Below are positions 23,771 to 35,358 of a stretch of 64,000 nucleotides of DNA, in pieces (positions within the stretch are counted from its first letter, which is position 1; each line of letters begins with the position of its first letter). Origin of the DNA: Lepeophtheirus salmonis (taxonomy: Eukaryota > Arthropoda > Copepoda > Siphonostomatoida > Caligidae); NCBI RefSeq assembly GCF_016086655.4, contig NC_052144.2, positions 30,783,896 to 30,847,895 of the forward strand. The letters run 5' to 3'. Under the pieces are notes generated by a model, which worked only from the letters and a program-made list of their open reading frames with translations, made no database searches and was not told where the DNA came from. The translations under genes and the position numbers were made by a program.

Positions 23771-23912
23771 AAAAAAATAATTAATTTCGGGGAAAGTTAT
23801 ATAAAAACTTTTGAAAAATTGTTTATCTTTCTTCAAAATGCTAAATTTTGAAGAAAAATAAAGAATCTTTCAAAAGTTTTTAAAGATTTTTCCCCTAAAT
23901 ATGATTTTTTTC
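23771..23912. repeat. Long imperfect hairpin, arms about 68 bp
   Basis: The arm 23771-23839 pairs with 23845-23912 around a loop of about 5 nt (GCTAA). Perfectly paired blocks include CTTCAAAAT/ATTTTGAAG next to the loop and AAAAACTTTTGAAA with its complement. A single-arm relative lies at 26535-26590 in intron 1 of the transporter gene, so this is a mobile or duplicated sequence, not only a chance fold. Confidence 0.75.
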
Positions 23913-24171
23913 CCGGAATTTTTTCAATTGTAGATCATCTTAGAGCACATCAAAAAACGTCAAACCTTTTCATCTGTAAAAAAAACCCATTATGAACAAT
24001 GAAAACGTGTCTGACAAGTGTACCAACACAATAATAAAAATTGAGAATAGAATTAAAAGTGCAATCGAAATGATCAACTAGTAGTTTTTTTACATCAGAC
24101 TTTGTACATACAAAAACTGTCGTTTTAATTATAAATTGATAATGATTATAATACGACAAAAGTATACATTA

Positions 24172-27100
24172 TTATTTAGAAATAATTTCCGTATCTTTCG
24201 GAGGTTTAGTTCCAGACATGGAGTAAATAATGGTAGAGATTAATACCAGAACTCCACCAATCAGAAATTTTTCTTCAATAACCAAATCTTGGAGAAGGAA
24301 ATATGATGTAAGTGAGGAAATAATGATGGAGATGGATGTGGCAAAACCTTTTTGAATATTATCGGTATATTTGACCACAGCGGCTACAATAAGACCTCCT
24401 GTGCCTTGTATTAATATTATTGCCCAGACGATAGCATCAAAGTTTTTAAATTGATGCCCCGGTCGAAAAAAGTTTGTTCCCTCTTCTATCAGTACTCCAA
24501 CAAATCCAAAAGTGAGCGAAAATATTGCTAAATGAAGCAAATAATAAATAAATTTTATTCTACATTATACATTGTGAGAGGATATTTAAAAACAACATAG
24601 TTGGAAAAAATTAAAGGCGGGTTCCCTGAATTAATCAAAGATAATAGAAAAATGTTAAAGTGATAATTGTTAAACAAAAAGGAGGAACATTATTATCTAT
24701 ATCAATAATAAATCAAAGTTTGTCTGTATCCAGGTTAATAGAAACAGAAGATTATACTATAACGCGTGTACGACTGATATTTGACTTCCATCACGTTTTT
24801 TAATATTGATGTCATAGTGTTGAGTGGTTGCGTGTGTTGTCAAAATCTGTTTTTCTTGCCCAGCAGTCGGTACGATACATTAAATGAAAATTCTTGCCAT
24901 AGGTACGTCATAGACTATGAGTGGTTGCGTATTTTGTCAAAATCTGCCCATCTTGCCCAGCAGTCGGTACGATACATCAAATTGAGAATGCTAGCAAGCC
25001 TGGTTTCATGATGGTCTAACCTTGTATTTCTATTAACCTTGGTCTGTATGAATGTTTTAGTGAAAAATAGGGATTTTTGATGAAAGCCTTAACATTGTTG
25101 CATGTAATAACGAGGAGATATAAAGGAAGGACTGTTTGAATATGAAATCTAATTAGATTTAGCAACGAGCGTGAGTAGGAAATCACAGCCAATGAGCGTT
25201 CCATAAAATAATATACTTCCTAACTAATAATATCATGTTTTTTCTCAAAGTCTTATTAGTGCTCTTTCATTCTTGAACAGTTGACATAAATGAATTGATT
25301 TAAATATTGAATAACTACAAATGAGTGTGCTCATGAAAATGAAAGAGTTACACTCATGATTTGTAAACAACCTAAAAAATTGTATTTTAGCTAAGGCATA
25401 GTTAATGTGGAATATGCCGGGTACCACCGCTAGTCTTTGACAAAGCAGGGAAACAGTAAAGTATCGAGCATATCTTAGACCCCTTAAATGATAAAAAACA
25501 AGCTGCATGATATTTTTACTGATAAACAATATATTATTAAAAAAGTACAAATTTTTGCTCATAGCATCATATTCAGGACGTCATCAAACTAGAAAAAGGG
25601 GCTTTGTATGGAGATTGGGGAGGGTGGAGTATTTACCCCAGACAGGGCAGTCTAAAGTAGATGCATCTTACCCAATTGCAAATTACGGATGACAATTGAG
25701 CATTGAGCTCCGGTTTTGACTAATTTTTCATAGTATACCCCTGCGAATGGTGAAGAAATACACGCAAATAATACACATCCTAGACCAATGAGCCAGGATT
25801 TTTCATGTGAATCCTCCGTTGATTCGGTAGCCTTTTCTTCATTGATTTTATGCTGGGATATCTAAAGTATGGATTCAATATTAGTTATCATTTTCGATTA
25901 AATCTCATTGTATTTTAGAATCCCTGATACACACTTGAACTAATATAACTCCAGCCATCAATGTAATTAAAGCCACCCATTTAGTCTTATTTATATGTGT
26001 TCCAAGGATCCAAATTGATATCAAGCTTGTTGTTAAGATTTTTAATTGATATGTGATCTAATTCATTATGATAAATGCATGGATTAATATTATTTATTCA
26101 TTTCATAGATAATAAAGTATTACTTGGAACGTAGCTGCATCAAGATTTGAAAGAGCAATGAAAATGATATTGTTTTGAATTGAATAGAGAACTCCGGGTA
26201 CAATTAGCTTTATTGTTTCCTTGGGATTAAATATAATTTCGTTCTTGATGGCTGCCCATGTTAATTTAAAGCTTAATGCTAGAAATAAATAAAAAAATTA
26301 AAAAGTGACAGATATGAAATGATTCTAGGATTTTTAGTATTGTTAGGTCAGTCAATCAACTTTATTATGTATTGTTTGTTTTATGAGTTCTGGCACTGTG
26401 TAACCGTACAAACCATAGAAATGCACCATGTAATGTGATGGACGCCATAAGAGATATGCAATAAAAATATTTATTTTTCAAGTGCGCGCTTTAAGTGTCA
26501 CGATATTTCTTTTTTATACTTTTTTTTTATCAGAAAAAATAATTTTAGGGGGAAGCTGGAATAAAACATTTGAAAGATTACATATTTATCACAAATAATT
26601 ATATTTAAAAAAAAATGTGTTTAGTGCAACATGGACTATACATATTCATTAATATGGTTCACACTTTATATTTATTAATTTTGGGTATCCTATGTAATTT
26701 TGCCCGCACGTCGTACATTATCTTTCTATCTCAAAATTGGAGAATGCGACAGAGGATAGTTGTAGTCTAATTCTCGCAACCTTTTAATAATAGTGAAATA
26801 ACTGTATAGGTCAAGCTATAGAACATGAAGTGAAGAATATTATTACGGATGAACAGGAGGGGGGGGGGCGGAGTTAAATAATAGTTATAATAATAATGAA
26901 GTCTTGTTACTTGTACAAACTCGCGTGTAGGGGCCTCTGTTTAGGTTTTATTTACTTCCGCCTATTGTATTAAGGGGGTTACAAAATTAGATGGAAGGTA
27001 TCATTGTGTGGAAGGGCATATGTTAAGAAAGAAAGAAGCATTCTAAAAATAAATTAAAAACATTAAATTTCCGGTTCGTTTAATTAACAATCCTTCCAAA

Positions 27101-28421
27101 AGAAAATGTTATAATCCAAAGCTATCGAACAAGTCCAATTTGGGAATTTTATTTGAGATATGCTTCTTCTTCTTCTTGGATGAAAGTAATGGGTATCATT
27201 GTGAATAACACATATGCCATGAAATCCACTATCTCAGGAAACAGAAAACATAAGTGGAGCATAAATGAATTTAAAAAAATAAATGAAAAATATGAAGAAA
27301 CCTCATATCAGATATTGGATCATAATGTCGTCAAGAATTCTATAAAAATGACATTTTCTCCACATATACTCGTTTAAATATGTCTAAAAAAGCTCTCTAG
27401 AGATATTGATAACTCCTAAGCGTCTGAGCATACCTTGAAATGACTCCAGAAAGACTCAATCGTCTGAGTATGAGCTCTAGTTAATGGATCTACAAAGTTA
27501 TACTTATGCACAACAGTAAAGTGTTCCATATCTAGCCCATTCGCAGGGTTGCGATAGGCTTCCCAATCGTCAGAATGACAGTTTGTTCCTGGTTAAACGT
27601 AAAAACTTATTCAAACCATTGTGATCAAGTTTGAACAGGGGACATAATTATAGAGTGTACACTAAGCGTCAAAAAGTATAAATTTTGGCTACATCTTCAT
27701 AGAAATAATATAATAACTACTTTTAAGTACTCTTTTAATAAAATATTACAAACAATATTATAATTCAGTATCTAATAAAATACTATGGAGATTTTTTGAA
27801 TATGTAATTCATTTTCATAATGGTGAAGAAATAATATAACGGTGATACAGATAGTCCGGGTTGTATATAAAAGATAAAGGAAAATTGATATTATTGACTT
27901 ATTTGGCTAACTACCATATGATTTTGGGCCTTTTTTTCCGTTTCTTTTGAGATGAAAAGTTGCGTGATACAATAAAGGTAACGACGTTTCAGATTATGAT
28001 TAGAGGAGAATAAACTTAAACATGGAAAAATGAGCCCAAAGTACTCTGTATATTTTTGTGTTAGCAAGGTAACGCCGTGATGACAATCAAGATGGATTAA
28101 GTAAATAAAGAAGGGACTACAAGTGTAGTATAAAATTACTATATCAAATAAATGAATAATCCTTGAAATGTTTGGCAATATTTCCTACAATATTTTTAAT
28201 ACAAATAATGAAGTTAGCAACTTACTATTTTGTTTGTAGAAGAGAAGTAGTAGAATAATAGTTTTCACAATTTCGGAATAAAACACTGCAAGAGTGGATG
28301 AATAACTATTGTAGAGTCTGGAATATCTCATTAAAAGTACACCAGATGTAGTTTGAACTATTAAAAGACTTAAAACTGAGATTCGAATCACCAAAGTGTA
28401 GGATATGTTTGGAGTATGCAT
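24172..28421 (-). CDS. SLC35A-family nucleotide-sugar transporter (five exons)
   Basis: Golgi-type antiporter family that imports UDP-galactose, UDP-GlcNAc or CMP-sialate in exchange for the nucleoside monophosphate. Exons on the minus strand: 28421-28226, 26278-26124, 26057-25935, 25861-25672, 24527-24172. They total 1020 nt and code for 339 aa. Every intron starts GT and ends AG, and phases match at all four joins. Family marks in order: VQTTSGVLLMRYSR (residues 22-35), a GVLYSIQNN segment then SNLDAATFQ up to residue 117, ITYQLKIL (118-125), WVALITLMAGVILVQ, FAGVYYEKLVKTG (197-209), IRNLQLA (217-222, split by intron 4), and KYTDNIQKGFATSISIIISS near 274-293. Multiple hydrophobic segments agree with about ten membrane spans. 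Exon 4 begins with an acidic lumenal or cytosolic loop. ATG at 28421 starts just before the first conserved segment; an upstream non-coding exon cannot be excluded. Substrate cannot be told from sequence, so no symbol is given. Introns 1 and 4 hold transposon debris. Confidence 0.93.
24731..25041. repeat. Short TIR element (family B) in transporter intron 4
   Basis: Left end AGGTTAATAGAAACAGAAG, right end reading CCAAGGTTAATAGAAATAC on the minus strand. The interior holds a tandem duplication of about 90 bp whose core is TTGCCCAGCAGTCGGTACGA, at 24857 and 24954. A second copy of the family, with one core unit, is at 44485-44701. No coding capacity, so a non-autonomous element. Confidence 0.78.
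25303..25420 (+). repeat. Dispersed repeat shared with 47589-47710
   Basis: Both copies share ATTGAATAACTAC (or ATTGAGTAACTAC), GAGTGTGCTCAT and ACACT.ATGATTT in the same order and spacing. Lies in transporter intron 4. Class unknown. Confidence 0.5.
26535..26590 (+). repeat. Single-arm relative of the hairpin at 23771-23912
   Basis: AAAAAATAATTTTAGGGGGA..TAAAACATTTGAAAGATTACATATTTATC resembles either arm of the hairpin. Located in intron 1 of the transporter gene. Confidence 0.5.
27436..27595 (-). pseudogene. ISXO2-like (Merlin-type) transposase fragment
   Basis: The minus frame reads PGTNCHSDDWEAYRNPANGL, then FVDPLTRAHTQTIESFWSHF. This is the C-terminal half of the ISXO2-like transposase domain used by Merlin DNA transposons. 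The motifs are the family's SD.W.AY, FVDP.T.AHTQ..E..W and H-F-K ending. About 53 codons are open without a stop. It lies in intron 1 of the transporter gene, on the same strand. The rest of the transposase and terminal repeats were not found, so it is a fragment. Confidence 0.8.
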
Positions 28422-28754
28422 GCTTAGACCTGAGAACGAGAACTAAGCTTATCACTAAATAATAAAGATAAAAAATAGTTAAATAAACATTGCAAAAGTT
28501 TGAATACATAAAGGAAAAAACGATCACCCTATTGATCCTAATTTTGACTTGACACTGTTGAAAAAAGTTTAAAATTTATATAGAATAAGATAGAATTATC
28601 ACCTGTTTAAGAAGTATGCATATATTTTATATAATATTTTAATATTAGTAAATACATCTGTGATAAAAAAATCAATTTTTTTGTCGAGTAAAATAATAGC
28701 TATCTATATAAAGTGACGTATATGAATGGACAACGCACTCAGGAGATATTAGTA

Positions 28755-28800
28755 TCTTGAAATCCATGTGTGTAGGTTCGATACTCAGTTGCCCCTAGAA
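28755..28800 (+). repeat. SINE-like tRNA-related repeat, copy 2
   Basis: TGTGTAGGTTCGATACTCAG at 28769-28788 carries a polymerase III B-box-like core (GGTTCGATAC) followed by CCTAGAA. The copy at 57660-57722 (minus) is near-identical through this core. A full tRNA cloverleaf could not be folded by eye, so a tRNA gene is not called. Confidence 0.5.
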
Positions 28801-28989
28801 AATTTTGTGTTCTTACCTAAGGGATATTGAATATATTATATCCAGACTCGTCACTAACCCAACGGGTTAGTGAATTATAGAGAGGTGACTCAGGACGAGG
28901 GATAATTTAAAAGAGTATATTATGTATTTTCACTAAAATAAACAGGGTAAATCATAGATGAGCTAAAACACAAGTTCCTAAGCACAGAG

Positions 28990-29208
28990 AGTAATTAACT
29001 TTTTTAAATTTAAACTTTTTAATAACTAATTATGATTGATAAATTTATATGTGTTTTTTTTTTCTTATCAGTGATTAATAAAAAGTTAAAAAGTAAACAA
29101 TTTGTTGTTTGTTTATGAAATTCCTTTATACATAAAAAGGAATCGGAATTGTCTATAAAGATGGTATCAGAAACGAAATTGGCTGAAAAGTTGGTATCGG
29201 TTCATCCC
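28990..29208 (-). repeat. hAT-like terminal fragment (family C), copy 1
   Basis: On the minus strand it starts GGGATGAACCGATACCAA and runs through a T/A-rich body. The copy at 29983-30200 is the same sequence in the opposite orientation. GGGATGTACCGATACC resembles termini of many hAT-type short elements. The far ends were not found. Confidence 0.6.
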
Positions 29209-29982
29209 AACTACATATTAATTCATTTCAATTTAGGATGAGAATCCAGCTCCAACTTCATTAAATTGTAAAATAAATATTAATCTAAATTACTTTATCA
29301 ACGTTAATTCCATCAATTTATTTATTTATTGAATAAATGTAAATACATATTTAATGACAACAGAAACGGGTCTAAAATCTTTTATTCAACACTCATGTAA
29401 TTATTTAAGAAAATATTTAAAAAAATTGTAGATACCTTATATTTTACAATATATTGTGGTTGTTTGCCAATCTATGACTCGTGTCCAATATGAATCATTC
29501 ATCATGCTAAAGGGATATTATAAATTATAATCGATGAAAGAGAATTAAGTGATTAGTATTTCTCCCATTCGAACCACAGTTGTACTTGTTTATTTTTCTT
29601 TTATCTTAATATACAATGAACTTTTAATTAGATAATTCATTCTAATATATATTATATTGGTGATAGTTATTATATCAGTTTAAAAGAATTTAGCCATTTT
29701 TTCCTGAGACCAATATGAACATATATTATTTTTACTTACTTAAATAATATATTATTACGGAAGAAAACCCTTAATTACGTTACGAGGGAGCTATTTAACC
29801 TTATTTATGGACCGACAAATGGGGCTTGACTAAACTGAAAGGGACCAGCCTGGACTAGACTGTGGTCTTAAATAAGGACCGACACAACACTAGTGACAAT
29901 ATATCCCTAGCTTAAGAGATATACAGGGCTATTCATTAGCTTCAAAGTTACTATTTTACGTAATATTTAATAAAACAAAATT
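29209..29982. other. AT-rich DNA between two inverted family C copies
   Basis: Nothing recognised. Confidence 0.35.
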
Positions 29983-30200
29983 GGGGATGTACCGATACCA
30001 AAATTAAGCCGTTGTCGGGTCCGATACCATCTTTATGGGCGATTCCAATACCGATTCAGATTTTTATTTTGTATTCAGGAAGTTCATTAACAAATAACAT
30101 AATGTATTACTTTTTTTAATGTTTAATTTTCGACTGATTGGCGCAAGAAAATATTAAAAAAATATGAATCATAATTATAATTTGTTGTTGATAATTTTAA
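29983..30200 (+). repeat. hAT-like terminal fragment (family C), copy 2
   Basis: It starts GGGGATGTACCGATACCAAA, then CCATCTTTATGGGCGATTCC. It is the inverted relative of 28990-29208, and similarity extends at least 200 bp. Confidence 0.6.
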
Positions 30201-31486
30201 ATTGAAATTCAAAAAGTTAATTTCTCTCTATACTCTGGAGTCAATTTATTCCTAGTTGGCGAATAAATATTAGTAGCATTTCTGAATAGTCATTCTACTT
30301 TTAATGAACGTAGGCGGATATGATAAGTATTTACAAGCAATTTCCTAGTACTTTTTTTGTGAAATATATGTTATATAAGTCAAAATTATCAACTCAACGT
30401 GTATTGAATAATGAATACTAATCTGTATTAATTTAACATAATTTGAATTATATACTAGAATTTATTATCTTTAAATACCATTGACTCTTCTAAAAATATT
30501 AGAGGATATGTTTTTTATTTGTGTGAATATAAAAAAGATCCTTCCCTGGGGTAATTGACGGTTGGTTCCTGCTTATCTTGGGTAAATCCACATTATTATG
30601 CAGGATGCTTAAATTTTGAACTTTCGTAAGAATTGAATATTTTATCTCAATTTACTAAATAAAAAAATCTTACTTCAGAGATGAAAATTAAGTGAAAATA
30701 ACGCCAAATGCGTATGACATGACAGTCATGATGTTGGAACTACTGGTACGAGGAACTATTCATAATACATGCAGTTCTTTTTCTTCATAATTCTGATCCC
30801 TTTTGGAAGTCAGTTTTAGAGGGCCACATCAAATTTATTGAGGGAAGTATTCATAAGATTCACAAGCTTTAACTTAACTTTGCGTGCATTCAAAGTCTTT
30901 TCAGGAAATTTTGTATTGTTATTAACTTTCATTTCTGTCTATATGGTTCTTTCAAGACCGAATAAGGCTCTGATTGTAGAAATATCATAAAAAGGTAAAC
31001 AGTTTTAAAAGGTCTCAAGGCTAAACCTGCATTTGTTGATAGTTTTAATGGTTATTTTCGTGTTTTAGGACTTACAACAACAGTAACAAACGTGATTTTA
31101 GACCAAGAACATGCTATGACCTGAATTTTGATATAAAGATCTATTTTTATTGTACCTCTTATATTTTAAAATAAAAATTGAATAAAAAATAATTTTGTTT
31201 TTCTTAAACATAGGTAATTTTATAGTATGATCCTCACCTCCTTCTATCGGTTGAACATTTGAAATAATAAAATTAAAAAAACTAGCAAAATATTGAATCA
31301 TGAAGAAGGATGCAGTCTTTGGTTAGGACCAAGCAACCGTAGAGGAGCTCTGACAGCAAGGTCGTCCTCACCTCCAAAAGAGATTTTATGGATGCAAGTT
31401 GGAAGGTACTTGATGCCCCACAAACATGAAAGGGCATAAAGGGCTTCCTAAATAATAAGCTGAACCAAGGAAACAGAGAGGAAAGA
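30201..31486. other. AT-rich intergenic DNA
   Basis: Nothing recognised. Confidence 0.35.
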
Positions 31487-31760
31487 TTGAAACCGAAACC
31501 CCCAGGGGCAAGGAAGCCACTTTTATGCCCTTATAAGCCATCAATCAGATTGCCATCTGAGGGACTTAAAATGCTAATCAAATTTAAGAAACTCGCGCTC
31601 TCCTATTCTCCTGGAATTCAACCCATATTTGAAATTCATACTGATGCTTTTACCGCCGGGCATGGCATCTCTTTTTAGGATGGCAGGTTGGAGAAAGGAT
31701 ATAAAATTACACATCCATATGCTTAAAAGTATAACTTCTGCTTAAATTTGCATGTACCAT
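31487..31760 (+). pseudogene. Possible retroelement RNase H-region scrap
   Basis: A 63-codon frame ends IFEIHTDAFTAGHGISF and continues past a stop as DGRLEKGYKITHPYA. The shape f.iHTDA..aG.G..L.DG resembles the start of RNase H in Ty3/gypsy-like pol proteins. The match is short and no flanking domain supports it. Confidence 0.3.
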
Positions 31761-32954
31761 CTTTGCAGAATATAATTGACGAACATGAAATCAGGAGAGC
31801 TGAAGGCACCGCTTCAGGATTACTATTATAGGGTGAGTAGTTTCATGGCAGTTATGTACATCATTTATGTTATTAAGGCCCTTTGCATCTCCTTAGATAA
31901 GTGAATTTTGACCTGTGCTCCCATTATCTACCAATATATCTTCTGCATCTTCGTTTTCGATAACAATTTTCACCATTGAATTTGATTAGGTCGTAAACTA
32001 AGAACATCTATACTACATATAAATAATTTTTCCAGAAAAAAATGACCTTAAATGCACTCTGATAGCAGGAGCTCACATAAAGTAACAATGAAATGTTTCA
32101 ATATAAATTTCAAATAGATACAGTAAATAGTGATGAACGAGATATTCAATTTAATAAAAACTAAAAGAACAAAGCATTTACAGCAAATCATTTTAAAAAT
32201 AAATTAAAATTGTGTATATATTGTTACATTTATTTTTTTAATATTATTTTACATCTTGTATATAGTAGGCGGATTCTTCGTGAGACGATCATCTCCGATG
32301 GCGATTCATGCCTGAAGTTAGTATCTTCCCATAAATGAATCTTAAACTAAAAAGCAAATGAAAGCTTTGCTCCAAACAAGTTAGAAAGTAGACACACAAA
32401 CTCAAGGATAATTTTCATACTTTATTTAATTTAATTTATTATGGATATATATTTAATATATATATATCCTTCATCTGAGATAGGTAAACTATAAAAAGAT
32501 AATAAATTTTAATGACTGTCTCTTTTGTAAGCTCCTCTTGCCTCTTGGAGGTCTCATCAATCTCTATCCCCTCCGAATCTACCATTTACCCTCTTTTCCG
32601 TCTAAAAAAAAGGAGCATTCCCTTTGCAGACCAGTATTGAGCTGTATCAACTTCCAATTTAACCCCATCTATTTCTTCACCTCCGGAAAAACCCAAACAA
32701 ATTCTTGAATGAAGGGTTTAAAGATGGAGCCATGAAGTGTAATGATGAGAGGGGATTTCCTTAGGGGTTCTTCCGAGAAAGAAACTGCCGGTTCTTTGGC
32801 CCTGTGGCTCCGACTGTGTGAGCTCCCATGGTACTTGTACTGGGGAGGAGTGTAGGGGGGAAGGGGTGCAGCGCGCCACAATTTAATATATATGTAAAAG
32901 GTGTTGAATAGATAGCGTCTGTGTACTATTTATGATCAGGAGTAAGAAGCTACA
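31761..32954. other. AT-rich intergenic DNA
   Basis: A short TA-rich run lies at 32448-32466. No gene recognised. Confidence 0.35.
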
Positions 32955-33390
32955 TTAAAAATAGTGGATGTGATGCCAAATTCGAGGGTATCTGGAGAAG
33001 TCGACGTCTGGATTCGACAGGCAGAGTTTGGCAAGATTTTTTTAAAGATATAAAACATGGCAGGAGGGGTTCCATTTTTTTTTGATGGAAGAGAATCCTC
33101 AGGATGCGATCAACTGGCCGACAAGGAGGACGCTATAAAAATTTTCGTGTACTGAAGAGCACTTTCTTGCTCAACCCATTTCCTGCCTACGATACAATTA
33201 AAGATAGAATATGGATTCCGGACGAGTCGGTCAAGGTCTTTCTGGTGGAGACGAAGAACCTAATTAGTGGAGTGTTCATGAGATGTGATTAGGTGTTGGT
33301 AATGACTTCCTAAATTATTTTTTCTATGCCATCAAAAAACCCGTTGCCCTCCATCCGGCAAGTTCCAGCGTTCCGGAAGTACTTTAAAAT
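32955..33390 (+). pseudogene. Retroelement gag-like fragment
   Basis: Frames in order read IVDVMPNSRVSGEVDVWIRQ (from about 32957), VPFFFDGRESSGCDQLADKE (about 33071), then PFPAYDTIKDRIWIPDESVK and VFLVETKNL (33180-33260). The shape D.W....E, vpffL.g.A...w..L, F..AYD.f..r.l.pgEsVdvfl.d...L resembles gag-like proteins of arthropod Ty3/gypsy-type elements. Frames change at least twice. No zinc knuckle, protease or RT follows. Confidence 0.5.
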
Positions 33391-34320
33391 AAGGTCAAAT
33401 TAATAAAAAAAAAATCTTATTAAAATTAAGGGATAATAAAAGAAAAACTTATTTTATAATTTTTTTGAACTTGTTGGTAATTTTTTTGACTCTCTTATGC
33501 AGTCGGTTTTGTAAGTAAAAATTGATGAAGTAGCTATTGAGGGCATACAAATATAATTAAATAATTATGGATTTTCTATTTATTCAACTATTTATATAAT
33601 TAAATTTTTTAAAGAACAAGATACGAATGGCGATAAATATACATAGTTTTTAAATCTTTGAATAATCAGTAAATTACTTCATGAAATCAGACTTTTGAAA
33701 GTTTTTATTCAATTTTGATCTTGAGTGATTTGTAACAATCAATTTTTATCTCTTTCCTCTTTATCATATGTCATGAATCCTAATGATAATGATCCTAAAG
33801 ACTTGAGAACAAAAAAAAAAAAAAACATTGTTCAGTTCGCCAACAACAAAAAAAAAAATTGTACACTCAAAAATGCTTACATTTTACAACAAATATGTAT
33901 ATATGTACTACCCTTTTCTTTTCTTTTTAATATGAAGCGATGAGCGTACAGCACGTTCGTTGCTTAACCCCATTTGAAGTAACATTTATTAATTTTTATT
34001 TTATATAATGAACTTTTCTTTTCTTTTCTTTTTTTAATATGAGCTTTACCTGCACACGCTTTTTTGTTAGAAATGAGTCCTCAACTCATATTTTATGCAG
34101 CTCTATAAAATTTTGAGGCGTATACAATATGCGTTGACTTAAAGGCTTACAATATTAAATTCATGTTTATATAAAGGATTATACTTATTGTCTTTTCTTT
34201 TTAACATTACAATCCTAAGATATACTTGAAAATGGCTTTACACTAGTAAAAATATCCTTAAATTAAAAAGTTTTTACTTAAAAGTTAAGAAAAAAACTAA
34301 TTTTAAATTTGTATAGAATT
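33391..34320. other. AT-rich intergenic DNA
   Basis: CTTTTCTTTTCTTTTT followed by AATATGA recurs at 33912 and 34014, about 100 bp apart. No gene recognised. Confidence 0.35.
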
Positions 34321-34688
34321 CAGGGGCATCCGTAGGGGGTGGACTGGAGAGGCTGTAGTCCCCTTCAAGAAAAAAAAGAAGGGATTTTTCTTTGTATTAG
34401 AAATTTTTTGGTCATTTCATTTTTGAAATTACTCCTTAAAAATTTAATTTATCAAAAAAAATTAATTTTCTGTGAAAGATTTTTGAAATTTTTTTCATAA
34501 ATTTAATATCTAAAAAATTTGTCAACATAAATAATTTTATGTGAATAGCTGTGGATTTTGAATTTAATTTTCTGTGTAAGGCTATGGATTTTCGAAATTT
34601 ATTTCGAATAAGTTTAATATTTAATTTTTTTTAAGAAAAAGTATAATTTTGTACGTTTTAGTTTAAGAAAATTTCAAAACCAAGCCCC

Positions 34689-34721
<33 letters not shown>

Positions 34722-34741
34722 TATTATCCTCCAGACGCTTA
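34321..34741. repeat. Family A AT-rich element, both ends present
   Basis: It starts CAGGGGCATCCGTAGGGGGT, then GGACTGGAGAGGCTGTAGTC. Internal units CTGTGAATAGCTGTGGATTT and GGCTATGGATTTTCGAAATT. It ends with an A run, a (TA)n run at 34705-34722, and CCTCCAGACGCTTAG. Orientation is opposite to the copy at 22893-23152. Confidence 0.68.
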
Positions 34742-35199
34742 GAATATGTTTTAATATTTTGGTCAAATTGAAGTTATCCTCTTAATAAATTATCTTCTGA
34801 TAAGTCCATAATATTTAAGAGAAATTAAGTATATCTATTATAATAATTTTACATTGTTAAAACAGAAATAATTATGTATCAAAATGAATTGTGAGGTTGT
34901 GTTGTTATTTTTTTCCAAAAGTTTGATTAAATTGCGAACATGTATCATAAATTATTTTCAATAAAAATACATATTCTATATTATTGAGATGATAATTGTT
35001 TAATGATTTCACTTTCTGTAAAAAAATTAATTATCTTTTAAAATGGATAAGATATGAGGTGTTAAAATTTCAATTTATTGCATTTACTTTATTCATATCA
35101 GAAAGTTATTTCGTACTTCATTCAAAGTAAGAGCTCACCAAAAGAAGCTATTATTTATATAATTTTTCTTCTTTCCGTCTTGTAACTTGGTTTTTGGAA

Positions 35200-35358
35200 A
35201 AAATATTAAAATTTTTCGGAAATAAATTTCATAAACTTCATTTAAAATATTAAATTCAAATTTTTTTTCAAAAATCCATAGTTATTCTTAAAAAAAATAT
35301 TTTTTTGGGTTGGTGGGGGTCTACATTCCCTCCAGGCCACCCTCCTGCAGACGCCCCA
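35200..35358. repeat. Family A AT-rich element, right part
   Basis: AAAAATCCATAGTTATTC leads to GGTTGGTGGGGGTCTACATT and CCTCCTGCAGACGCCCCAG. The left end is not defined. Confidence 0.55.

Noticed and set aside
28740..28800. tRNA gene
   Set aside because: Only a B-box-like T-arm is convincing; acceptor and anticodon stems do not pair by eye.
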